Shown here piece by piece: positions 1 through 7,487 of a stretch of 64,000 nt of DNA. The notes beneath the pieces are model-generated. The model made no database searches. It was not told where the DNA came from and worked only from the letters and a program-made list of their open reading frames with translations. The stretch is taken from positions 1 through 64,000 of the forward strand of contig CAYFJU010000002.1 in assembly GCA_964343505.1 (NCBI GenBank), written 5' to 3'. The first letter of the stretch is position 1. The number at the start of each line of letters is the position of its first letter. The DNA is from TCS55 sp964343505 (GTDB lineage: Bacteria; Fidelibacterota; Marinisomatia; Marinisomatales; TCS55). The position numbers and the translations under genes were made by a program.

Positions 1-128
1 AAAGATAAGGGAACCGGTGCCTCAATTGGTACTATTTTAACCGGACAGTACTGTTCATTGATATTTAATTTTCAACAATTAAGCGACTAATTGCTCGTTC
101 AATCTATTACCGGGTTTCAAATAAGTCA

Positions 129-171
129 ATACGGTCTAGACCGTATTTTTTATATGGGGTGTAGACCGTAT
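129..171. promoter_or_regulatory. Palindromic operator with extra half-site upstream of the permease-selenoprotein operon
   Basis: Positions 129-146 read ATACGGTCTAGACCGTAT, a perfect 18-bp palindrome. The half-site TAGACCGTAT (137-146) is repeated exactly at 162-171, a direct-repeat spacing of 25 bp, about two and a half helical turns. It lies 80-120 bp upstream of the permease start. The symmetry is seen directly; its role as a binding site for a dimeric regulator is inferred, and no regulator gene lies next to it. Confidence 0.6.
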
Positions 172-251
172 AAAATGAAATCCTTCTATTTATAATTAAC
201 AATATTCTAACACGCAAATAACACTTCATATTCCTAACTTCGCCCTCTTCT

Positions 252-1601
252 ATGGCCACTTTAAAACGCGACCTCGGTAAACTTTCCGGCTATGCCACCA
301 TCATTGGTATTTTAGTTGGCGCGGGAATTTTCCGCGTTACCGGAGAGGCTGGGGCTGTTGCAGGATCGGCTGTCCCCTGGGCCTACCTGCTGTTTGCGCC
401 GATCGTGATCAGCACCGCCCTGGCCTACAGCGTTTTCGTCTCTACACCCCTGGGGATGCGCCCCGGCGGCGCTTACATCCACATCTCCCGCACCTTTGGG
501 AATTACTACCTGGGATTCATCGCTATGTGGATGAAACTACTGGCCTTTATCGGCGCCATTTCATTCATGTCCACCAGCCTGGGAGAGTATATGACCTTTT
601 TTCTCCCTGGCACGGATCCACGATTATGGGCCTCGATTACAATGATATTCTTTTATGGCGTTAATCTTTTTGGCGTACGCCACTACGGCCATATCCAGAC
701 CGCCATGCTGGTGGTGCTGATTTTCAGCATTTTAGTTCTGGTCATCCCGGGCCTGTTTGTCGTGGACCTGAAATATTATGATCCGCTTCTCCCCAAAGGC
801 TTCAATGGCCTTTTGGCCGCCATGCCTATGCTATTTTTCAGCTATGCGGGGTTTGAAACCCTGGCCCAGGTGGCGGGAGAAACCAAGGACCCCACCAAAA
901 CACTGCCCATGATTTTTGTTAAAGGCGTCTTGGCTTCGGTGTTCATTTTCTTTTTTATGTCCTTTGTGGCCTTTGGCGTTTTACCCGCGGAATCCCTGGC
1001 CCAATCCCAGTCTGCCATGGCCGATGCGGCTGGTGTTTACCTTCCCCCTTGGGGCGCGAATATTGTAGCTATCGGCGCCATGAGTGCCTTCCTAACCAGT
1101 ATCAATGGATCGATCCTGGTGCCCTCGCGGATGTTGTTTGTATTCAGTGAAGACAGGCTATTGCCCCCTTTCCTGGCGGCAGTCCATCCCAAATGGCGCA
1201 CCCCCTATGTGAGCCTGATCATCAGCGGCATCATCTGCACTAGCCTGGTGTGGACCAAGTCAGCCTATTTCCTCATGAGTACGGGGCTGATTGGCATTTT
1301 CATCATTTACATCATGCAGGGCCTGGCGTTGATATGCCTGCCCACAATGAATAAAAAATTGTACGAATCCGCCGGATTCAAACCGCCCGTGTGGGTCTTG
1401 TATCTGTTGGGCAGCGTTACGGTGACCACCATGGGATTTTTCATGGCCCAGATCATTGTCGATGTCTTTTTATGGACCCTGGGCGGCCTGGCCTTGGGAA
1501 CCTTTGTTTATATATTGGGAAGGACAGCGGGGAAAAAAGAGGGCTTCGATTATAAAGCACGCATGGCCCAGGACTTCCAATTGGTTGAACAGGAGACCTA
1601 A
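252..1601 (+). CDS. APC-superfamily amino acid permease
   Basis: A 449-residue integral membrane protein of the amino acid-polyamine-organocation superfamily, likely importing amino acids or amines across the inner membrane. The N-terminus has the family signature of an unwound first helix (GILVGAGIFRVTG, about residues 19-31), followed by roughly 12 hydrophobic segments. The substrate cannot be read from the sequence. The ATG at 252 gives a normal family length, but no clear Shine-Dalgarno sequence precedes it. The next gene starts 2 bases after the stop with its ribosome site inside this gene, so the two are probably one operon under the palindrome at 129-171. Base composition looks GC-richer than most of the window. 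Two further APC permeases (4295-5656 and 48013-49383) are different sequences. Confidence 0.85.
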   Translation: MATLKRDLGKLSGYATIIGILVGAGIFRVTGEAGAVAGSAVPWAYLLFAPIVISTALAYSVFVSTPLGMRPGGAYIHISRTFGNYYLGFIAMWMKLLAFIGAISFMSTSLGEYMTFFLPGTDPRLWASITMIFFYGVNLFGVRHYGHIQTAMLVVLIFSILVLVIPGLFVVDLKYYDPLLPKGFNGLLAAMPMLFFSYAGFETLAQVAGETKDPTKTLPMIFVKGVLASVFIFFFMSFVAFGVLPAESLAQSQSAMADAAGVYLPPWGANIVAIGAMSAFLTSINGSILVPSRMLFVFSEDRLLPPFLAAVHPKWRTPYVSLIISGIICTSLVWTKSAYFLMSTGLIGIFIIYIMQGLALICLPTMNKKLYESAGFKPPVWVLYLLGSVTVTTMGFFMAQIIVDVFLWTLGGLALGTFVYILGRTAGKKEGFDYKARMAQDFQLVEQET

Positions 1602-1603
1602 GG

Positions 1604-2149
1604 GTGGCCTACATCGATATCATCGATGAGCCGGATGCTGAAGGCATCGTCCGTCAGGAATATGAAAAAGGTATTCGCCGTTCAGGACGGGTGTTTAATA
1701 TTCTAAAGATTATGAGCCGCAGCCCGGCCGCTCTGCGGGAGGCCATGCGCATGTATCTGACCATCATGTTTGGAGAATCGGATCTTTCACGGGCTCAGCG
1801 GGAAATGCTGGCCACGGTTGTGTCACAAGTGAATCATTGCTATTACTGAGTCGAAGCCCACGGGGATGACTTCCGGGATGAAGTTAAGAATGAACGACTG
1901 GCAGAACATTTGAAACACGATTGGCGCACTACTGATTTATCTGAGGCGGATAAGGCCCTGTGTGCATGGGCCGAAAAACTGACTAAAACACCGGGGGATA
2001 TGGCTAAAACCGATGTACAAGAATTGGAAGCGGCTGGCTTCTCTCAGGAAGCCATCAGTGATGCAGCCCAGGTGGTGAGTTATTTTAATTATATCAACCG
2101 CATCGCCGACGGGTTGGGTGTGGACCTTGAGCCAGAAATGGAACAATGA
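1604..2149 (+). CDS. AhpD-like peroxidase-related selenoprotein (in-frame TGA read as selenocysteine)
   Basis: Read straight through one in-frame TGA at 1847-1849, this is a 181-residue protein of the carboxymuconolactone decarboxylase/AhpD fold, close to the peroxidase-related subgroup. The TGA falls at residue 82, the second cysteine of the family's CxxC redox motif: NHCYY-U-VEAHGDD, with Cys79 as partner and the conserved His three residues after it. Family similarity continues without a break after the TGA (for example VVSYFNYINRIADGLGV near the C-terminus). The GTG start at 1604 has AGGAGA at 1591-1596. Just after the TGA, GAAG (1853-1856) can pair with CTTC (1870-1873) around CCC/GGG, a possible SECIS hairpin folded by eye. 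Expected role: thiol/selenol reduction of peroxides. The alternative, a nonsense pseudogene, is unlikely because the stop hits exactly the redox position. Confidence 0.85.
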
Positions 2150-2155
2150 ATTATG

Positions 2156-2207
2156 GTAGAGACGCGGCATGTCATCGATCCCGATGATTTCGGGGCCGCG
2201 TCTCTAC
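2156..2207. repeat. Palindromic interspersed repeat, copy 1 (GTAGAGACG family)
   Basis: Two perfect 13-base arms, GTAGAGACGCGGC at 2156-2168 and its reverse complement at 2195-2207, enclose an inner CATCG/CGATG stem. It begins 6 bases after the AhpD-like gene. The arm sequence recurs at 4250-4298 (degenerate) and 60710-60739, always between genes. It could act as a transcript end or be a mobile REP-like element. Confidence 0.7.
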
Positions 2208-2412
2208 TGCAGTTGGGGAAGAAAGGACTTTTCCTCATTTTAAAATATTCGTATCGCAACAATTCACAGGTTCATTGTTGCATACCGAAAAGACATAGAA
2301 ATAAAATGAGAAGTTCCCACGTGCCTGAATCCAATCCAAATCTCTAACCCAGCGATAGGCGGATGAAAAATTTTCCTTCACCAAAGGAATCAATTACACC
2401 ACGAGTATGAAT

Positions 2413-2445
2413 ATTGCGAAGGTTCTAAACCTTCGCAATGTTTTT
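2413..2445 (+). terminator. Hairpin, probable terminator
   Basis: ATTGCGAAGGTT (2413-2424) pairs perfectly over 12 bases with 2428-2439 around a 3-base loop and is followed by GTTTTTG. It probably ends transcription from the permease-AhpD operon before the thioredoxin-like gene. The rest of the 430-base gap at 2150-2580 holds the palindrome at 2156-2207 and nothing else I recognise. Confidence 0.5.
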
Positions 2446-2580
2446 GCTGATTAGGATTGAACAGTCCCCTTCACAACAGACTTTATTTTAACGTCCGCTT
2501 CTGTTAAAAGAACAGTGTAAAACATTTCAGTCGGATTGCCGATGGCCTTGGGGTAGATTTGGCGCCGGAGATGCAGCCCT

Positions 2581-3138
2581 ATGATTAAAGAAACATTTTG
2601 GCGGGCGTTGGCGGCAAGCCTGCTCATCGGAACAGTGGCGTTCCCAGCGTCGCCAATACCTTATGAAAAGGCCGACCTCGATACACTGAAATCCCGCTTC
2701 AACGCATCCAAAGGGAAACCGCGCTTAATCCTGCTGGTTTCCCCCACCTGAGGCACCTGTTTGAAGGGCGCCCGGTGGGTGCAGCAAAACATCCTGTCCG
2801 AAAATCCTGATTCAGAAATAGAAGTTTTCACCATTTGGCTGCCGATGCTGATGTCAGATTTCTTCCCCCGTTTGAACCGGGCCGTCAAAACCATGCCGGA
2901 TAAACGGGTCACCCATTATTGGGATAAGGAAAAAACAGTCGGGAAATGGATGAAGAAATTTGCAACCCCGGAATACAAGGGTGCGATTCTCTGGGACGCC
3001 GCATTGTTGTACGGCCCGGATGATGTCTGGACCGATTCACTCCCACCCTACGCTTTCTACGGCAGGACCATTATCCAAGATGCAGATGAACTTAAAAAAT
3101 CATTCCAAAAAATGACCAAAAATGAAAACGGATCATGA
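2581..3138 (+). CDS. Exported thioredoxin-fold selenoprotein with U-x-x-C motif (in-frame TGA)
   Basis: From the ATG at 2581 the frame runs 56 codons to a TGA at 2749-2751 and continues in frame to 3138, giving 185 residues with selenocysteine at 57. The context VSPT-U-GTC-LKGA is a thioredoxin-type active site, U57-G-T-C60, after a hydrophobic beta strand (LILLVSP), as in thioredoxin-fold proteins with CxxC. An N-terminal hydrophobic stretch (about residues 8-21, ending FPAS) looks like a signal peptide, so the protein probably acts outside the cytoplasm. GCACC (2753-2757) can pair with GGTGC (2778-2782) just after the TGA, a possible SECIS element. The end overlaps the following oxygenase gene by 17 bases. 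Substrate unknown. Exact placement of the TGA argues against a pseudogene. Confidence 0.8.
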
Positions 3139-4198
3139 TCTAAAAGAACAGGGCATCACGGCTCTGAACCAAGAATTTCGCCGTTATGAACAGGTGAATA
3201 AAGATCAGAATTACTATTTGTCTGAACGCCCGGACCGTGAAGAATATGATAATGACTTTGAAATCAAGACAGTTGATTTCGGATTATTCAAAGCGGATAA
3301 AACACAATTCGTCCGGGAATTGGGCACGGCCTTGGAAGAAATTGGTTTTGCAATTTTATCCAATCATGGTATCGACCAGAATTTGTATCAACAATGTGAA
3401 CAAAAAATAATCGAATTCTTTGAATCCACAACTTTAGATGAACGGATGAAGTACGAAGCTCATCGCTACGGGTCTGTCAACCAAGGATATTTTCCGATCA
3501 AAGAAACCACAATTATTCATCCTGATTTAGTTGAAGGATGGGTGTTCTGCCGCCGTGCTTTTGATATGGATGAAGACCTGCTTTACATTGAAGCTGATTA
3601 TTGGCCCATTCCCGGGTTCGAACCGTTTTTCCGTCAAATCGTCCTGAATCATGAAAAACTAATCCTTCCCCTCATGCAAAGTATGCTGACATATCTCGGT
3701 ACAGATGCGGCCATCTATGATGAAAAACTTACAAAAACGAATTTCGGATTCAGGTTGAACTATTACCCGCCCTTGACCCAACATCAGCTCGATTCTGGCG
3801 GCGGGCGCATGTTAGGCCATGAGGATATTGATCTATTTACTATTTTGCCGGCCCAGAGTGTGTCTGGCCTGCAGGTGCTCAATCGAAAAAATAATAAATG
3901 GATCAGGCTGGAACCAAAGTTTGGCGATATTATTCTCAATACAGGGGATTATATGCAGCGGATTAGTAATGATATTTTTCCATCAACCACCCACCGAGTG
4001 AGCCCGCCACTGGAGCCGAATTTAATGGGTAAGCCGCGCATATCATTCCCCATGGCAATTTACGTTTGGGAAGATGAAATATTAGAAGTGCTGCCTGGTA
4101 TTGGGGATCCCAAGTATGAACCGATCCGTGCTGAAAAATTCCATACCAGCATTACCAGTAAATATTATGGGGATGAATATTCTAACGGTGTGGAGTAA
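3122..4198 (+). CDS. Isopenicillin N synthase-like Fe(II)/2-oxoglutarate oxygenase
   Basis: A 358-residue soluble non-heme iron oxygenase of the isopenicillin N synthase/plant DIOX type. Residues about 48-165 match the N-terminal DIOX_N region (VDFGLF, EIGFAILSNHGID). The double-stranded beta helix follows, with iron ligands H233-E-D235 and H291 (TTHRV) and the co-substrate motif R306-x-S308. Known members hydroxylate, desaturate or cyclise small molecules using 2-oxoglutarate; the substrate is not predictable here. It overlaps the thioredoxin-like selenoprotein gene by 17 bases, so the two are probably co-transcribed and translationally coupled. No Shine-Dalgarno sequence is visible before the start. 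Confidence 0.85.
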   Translation: MKTDHDLKEQGITALNQEFRRYEQVNKDQNYYLSERPDREEYDNDFEIKTVDFGLFKADKTQFVRELGTALEEIGFAILSNHGIDQNLYQQCEQKIIEFFESTTLDERMKYEAHRYGSVNQGYFPIKETTIIHPDLVEGWVFCRRAFDMDEDLLYIEADYWPIPGFEPFFRQIVLNHEKLILPLMQSMLTYLGTDAAIYDEKLTKTNFGFRLNYYPPLTQHQLDSGGGRMLGHEDIDLFTILPAQSVSGLQVLNRKNNKWIRLEPKFGDIILNTGDYMQRISNDIFPSTTHRVSPPLEPNLMGKPRISFPMAIYVWEDEILEVLPGIGDPKYEPIRAEKFHTSITSKYYGDEYSNGVE

Positions 4199-4249
4199 CT
4201 GGCATATGGGTGGACAGGTTTTTAATACTTTTATTTAAATCAGTGCATT

Positions 4250-4298
4250 ATAGAGACGCAACATGTTTACCCGCCGATAGGCGTGACTACGTCTTTAC
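4250..4298. repeat. Degenerate copy of the GTAGAGACG palindromic repeat
   Basis: TAGAGACG at 4251-4258 and the imperfect complement CGTCTTTA at about 4290-4297 resemble the arms of the repeat at 2156-2207. It lies between two convergent genes and just overlaps the 3' end of the minus-strand permease. Confidence 0.45.
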
Positions 4299-5656
4299 GA
4301 TGATGATTTTCTTTTCCAGTAAAAATAAACCGGGAGGCCCAGGAGGGTTAACCCAAGGCCCATCATGGATTGACCAGGGGATTCAAAAAAGGTGTTCACC
4401 ATAACAGCTGCTGAGAAAAGAATAAATATCCCCGGTACCCAGGGATAGCCCCACACTTTATAAGGCCGGTGCAATTCGGGTTGCTTTTTCCGTAAGACAA
4501 ATACGGTGGAAGATGCAGCAATCCACAGCATAAAATTCACAAATACCACCAGCGTGATCAATTCTTCAAATGTCCCCGACAATGTTAATATTCCGGCCCA
4601 AACTCCCTGCAGGATAATGGCATTCCCCGGCGTACGGTACTTGGGATGAACTTCCGATACCTTTTTAAAAAACAAATCGTCCCTGGCCATAGCATAGGTC
4701 ACCCTTGGCCCCACCAGGATATTCCCATTCAATGAACCAAACATGGACAGCATTACCGCAATGGTGAATACGCCGGCTATCCCGGAGCCGAATAAAGCCC
4801 TAGCCGATGCTTCACCGATCTTGATCTCCCCTGCGATCTGGTCAATCGGCATTGATTTCAAATAGGCCACGTTGACCAGAACATATAGAAATATGATGGT
4901 TACAGTTCCCAGCACCAGTGATCTTGGCAAATTGCGCTGAGGGTCCTTGATCTCCCCGGCGGCTAAGGTGACATAATCCCATCCGCCGATCGTCCAGTTA
5001 ACGGCGATCAGTGCCACACCCATTCCCATAAGGACCTGGCCAAAAGACATCCCCGCGGTACCATTTGAAAAATCAACACCAACACCTGTGGTCACCCACA
5101 ATCCCGCTACGGCGAATAGAAGGATGGCGCCGATTTTCAGAACGGTGAAAATATTTTGGACCCACTTTCCGAAAACAACCCCCAAATAATTCACCAATGA
5201 TAATCCAGTGATAATGGCGAGCGCCACCAACTGCCCGCTGGAAAGCGTATAAACCCCCAAGTCAAGGATTACATGATGGGGAGATAAGGATGGATAAAAT
5301 GATCCAAGATGTTCGGCCACAGCAACAGAGATGGCGGCGTTGGTTCCCGTGAGATAAGCAATGAAGGCCACCCAGCCAAAGAGAAAAGCGGACAAGGGTC
5401 CATAGGCCTCACGGAGATAAATATACTGCCCCCCAGCTTTGGGCATGGCCGCCCCCAGTTCAGCGTATGTCAGGGCTCCTGCCAGCATCATGATACCGCC
5501 CACCACCCAAGCCAAAAGGATCAGGAATGGGGACGGCAGGGCCTGGGCCATGAGCCCAGTGGTCATGAATATCCCTGAGCCGATGACGATACCGATCACC
5601 ATCATGGTGCTGTCAAAAAGGCCGAGCTGGCGTTTGAGTTTGGGGGATTTGTTCAT
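4295..5656 (-). CDS. APC-superfamily amino acid permease
   Basis: A 453-residue membrane transporter with the APC signature at the N-terminus (QLGLFDSTMMVIGIVIGSG then IFMTTG) and about 12 predicted helices. Motifs such as PKAGGQYIYLREAYGP and GGWDYVTLAAGEIKDPQRN put it in the L-type amino acid transporter-like branch (LAT/SteT-like), known for amino acid exchange or uptake. It ends close to the 3' end of the upstream oxygenase (convergent) and is divergent from the oxygenase pair starting at 5730, with a 73-base shared promoter region. Specific substrate unknown. Confidence 0.85.
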   Translation of the reverse strand: MNKSPKLKRQLGLFDSTMMVIGIVIGSGIFMTTGLMAQALPSPFLILLAWVVGGIMMLAGALTYAELGAAMPKAGGQYIYLREAYGPLSAFLFGWVAFIAYLTGTNAAISVAVAEHLGSFYPSLSPHHVILDLGVYTLSSGQLVALAIITGLSLVNYLGVVFGKWVQNIFTVLKIGAILLFAVAGLWVTTGVGVDFSNGTAGMSFGQVLMGMGVALIAVNWTIGGWDYVTLAAGEIKDPQRNLPRSLVLGTVTIIFLYVLVNVAYLKSMPIDQIAGEIKIGEASARALFGSGIAGVFTIAVMLSMFGSLNGNILVGPRVTYAMARDDLFFKKVSEVHPKYRTPGNAIILQGVWAGILTLSGTFEELITLVVFVNFMLWIAASSTVFVLRKKQPELHRPYKVWGYPWVPGIFILFSAAVMVNTFFESPGQSMMGLGLTLLGLPVYFYWKRKSSS

Positions 5657-5729
5657 GGATTCGAGAAGATTAGAAGGCCGGGAATTTAGTGTGCATCACA
5701 AAGGAGAAAACAATTAATTTTCCTGCCCT

Positions 5730-6533
5730 ATGAAAGATTCCCCTTCCCGATACATCAACCTGGATTCATTTCCCTTAACACCGAAGGGTACGGCGGCGTG
5801 GCAGCGCCTGGTGGATACCCACAAATCCGAATTGGAGGCAAAAGGCGCTTCCATCATGAAAGGTGTCGTTAACCAGGATATTTTAAAACGAATGACGGCG
5901 GAAGCGGATGGGGTTGTGATGGATTCTTTTGCCTGCCGGGGTTCTCATAATCCATTTTTAGATCAAGATGATCTCACACTTCTGGAAGATCACCCCCGGA
6001 GGCAAAAACAGGCCACCTCACTCAATTCCATCCCTTATGATATTATGTCTCCCACCCATGCGCTCCATCAATTGTATAATTGGGATCCATTAAAAGATTT
6101 TCTCTCGGCTGTATTGGGTTATAATTTATACCAAATGGCGGACCCCATGGCGGCCCTCACTATCAATGTAATGAATGAAGGCCAGAACCATGGCTGGCAT
6201 TATGACGAATCGCAAGTCACCATAACGCTCATGGTGCAAAAACCGGAATCGGGGGGCATCTTTGAGTGCGTTCCCAACCTGCGCAGGGAGGATGATGATC
6301 AATATTCAAAACTGGATGAAATCTTGAAGGGACATGAAGACGGCATTCTTTCCCTCCCGGTGGAACCGGGGGATATCCTCATATTCGCGGGCTTTTATTC
6401 CCTGCATCGGGTTACCCCTGTTAAGGGAAACAAAACCCGTTATGTAGCTACACTATGCTACAAAGATCGCCCCGGTGTGATGAACAGTCCGGAAGTGCAG
6501 CAAATTTTTTATGGGAGGGTTAACCAAGGATGA
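5730..6533 (+). CDS. Fe(II)/2-oxoglutarate-dependent oxygenase, HalD/BesD-like
   Basis: A 267-residue non-heme iron oxygenase. Iron ligands are visible as H157-Y-D159 (in NHGWHYDES) and H226 (SLHRVTP), with R237 (TRYVATLCY) placed to bind 2-oxoglutarate. The core, with PESGGIFECVPNLR and GDILIFAGFYSLHRVTP, resembles the family containing the amino-acid halogenases HalD/BesD. Those halogenases replace the iron-binding Asp with Gly; the Asp is kept here, so hydroxylation rather than halogenation is expected. Family placement is from memory of motifs. It overlaps the next oxygenase by 4 bases (ATGA), indicating a translationally coupled pair. Free amino acids are a possible substrate given the flanking permease, but this is inference. 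Confidence 0.75.
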   Translation: MKDSPSRYINLDSFPLTPKGTAAWQRLVDTHKSELEAKGASIMKGVVNQDILKRMTAEADGVVMDSFACRGSHNPFLDQDDLTLLEDHPRRQKQATSLNSIPYDIMSPTHALHQLYNWDPLKDFLSAVLGYNLYQMADPMAALTINVMNEGQNHGWHYDESQVTITLMVQKPESGGIFECVPNLRREDDDQYSKLDEILKGHEDGILSLPVEPGDILIFAGFYSLHRVTPVKGNKTRYVATLCYKDRPGVMNSPEVQQIFYGRVNQG

Positions 6534-7333
6534 TCAGCCAATCTCAAATTGACGAATTTCAAAATAACGGCGCAATTTGTCTCCGCGGAGCCTTTGGACA
6601 AAAATGGCTGGATCTATTAGCAATCGGCATTGAAAATAACAGGAAAGACCCGGGCCCTTTTGCCTGCCAATATACACCGGAAGATCGAGATGGTGATTTC
6701 TACGACGACTATTGCAATTGGAACCGCATTCCAGAATATAGAGATTTTTTAATGAATTCACCGGCGGCAGAAATTGCAGGCCGCGTAATGGAATCAACCC
6801 AAACGAGATTATTTCATGAGCATGTTTTGGTGAAGGAACCCAATACATCTGAACCGACACCATGGCATCATGACCAGCCTTATTATTGTGTGGATGGTGA
6901 ACAAAATTGCAGTATTTGGCTGCCCTTAGATCCGGTTCCCCGAAGTTCGGGTTTAGAATTTGTGGCCGAGTCCCACCGCTTGGGAAAAATGTTTATGCCC
7001 ATCAAGTTCTTAACCTTAAATGAATACGATTATTCTCTAGGAAGTTTTGACTCCATTCCTGATATTGATAGTGAAAAAGAAAAATATGAGATCCTGTCCT
7101 GGGATTTAGAGTTGGGGGATTGCATCGTATTTCACTTTAAGACACTCCATTCCGGAAAAGGGAATCCGGAAAAATCAACTCGTAGGCGAGCATTTTCTTC
7201 CCGCTGGATCGGTGACGATGCAGTCTTTGCGAATCGGCCGGGAGAAACTTCACCGCCTTTCCCGGAATTAAATGGATTTAAACAGGGGGATTCCCTTGAT
7301 CATCCCCTGTTCCCCGTCTGCTGGAATCGTTGA
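6530..7333 (+). CDS. Phytanoyl-CoA dioxygenase (PhyH) family protein
   Basis: A 267-residue member of the PhyH family of Fe(II)/2-oxoglutarate oxygenases. The iron triad is H113-H-D115 (in PWHHDQPYY) and H207 (LHSGKG), followed by arginines at TRRRAFSSRW that would bind 2-oxoglutarate. SIWLPLDPV and GLEFVAESHRLG are typical PhyH core segments. Bacterial members hydroxylate diverse small molecules such as ectoine or natural products; the substrate is not deducible here. The start codon overlaps the preceding oxygenase stop (ATGA). A probable terminator follows at 7373-7404. Confidence 0.85.
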   Translation: MISQSQIDEFQNNGAICLRGAFGQKWLDLLAIGIENNRKDPGPFACQYTPEDRDGDFYDDYCNWNRIPEYRDFLMNSPAAEIAGRVMESTQTRLFHEHVLVKEPNTSEPTPWHHDQPYYCVDGEQNCSIWLPLDPVPRSSGLEFVAESHRLGKMFMPIKFLTLNEYDYSLGSFDSIPDIDSEKEKYEILSWDLELGDCIVFHFKTLHSGKGNPEKSTRRRAFSSRWIGDDAVFANRPGETSPPFPELNGFKQGDSLDHPLFPVCWNR

Positions 7334-7372
7334 CTATTTTCTATAAGTTTACTATAACTTGAATTCCTAACG

Positions 7373-7404
7373 ATTACTAATCCTCCAAGGTTTAGTAATT
7401 TTTT
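7373..7404 (+). terminator. Probable terminator after the oxygenase pair
   Basis: ATTACTAA (7373-7380) pairs with TTAGTAAT (7392-7399), followed by a run of T to 7404. Confidence 0.5.
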
Positions 7405-7487
7405 CACGGGAAGGTGACCTGAATCACAAGCAAGTTTCAAAAATAATGCTTAACTTTGGGAAAATTGTCTTCTCGGGGAGGATCATC

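Noticed and set aside
1..93. End of a gene entering from the left edge (frame 1, stop at 91-93)
   Set aside because: About 30 codons open to the edge is expected by chance often enough, and no motif is visible.
1910..2149. Separate small gene starting at an ATG after the TGA
   Set aside because: It is the C-terminal part of the AhpD-like selenoprotein in the same frame; family similarity spans the TGA.
2156..2207. CRISPR repeat
   Set aside because: Copies are isolated and far apart with no regular spacers.
2761..3138. Separate 125-residue gene starting after the TGA
   Set aside because: Same frame as the signal peptide and U-x-x-C motif upstream; best read as one selenoprotein.
7373..7404. 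TTAGTAA-containing dyad as another TrmB-type operator
   Set aside because: It lacks the CTCA/TGAG core and is followed by a T run, so a terminator is the simpler reading.
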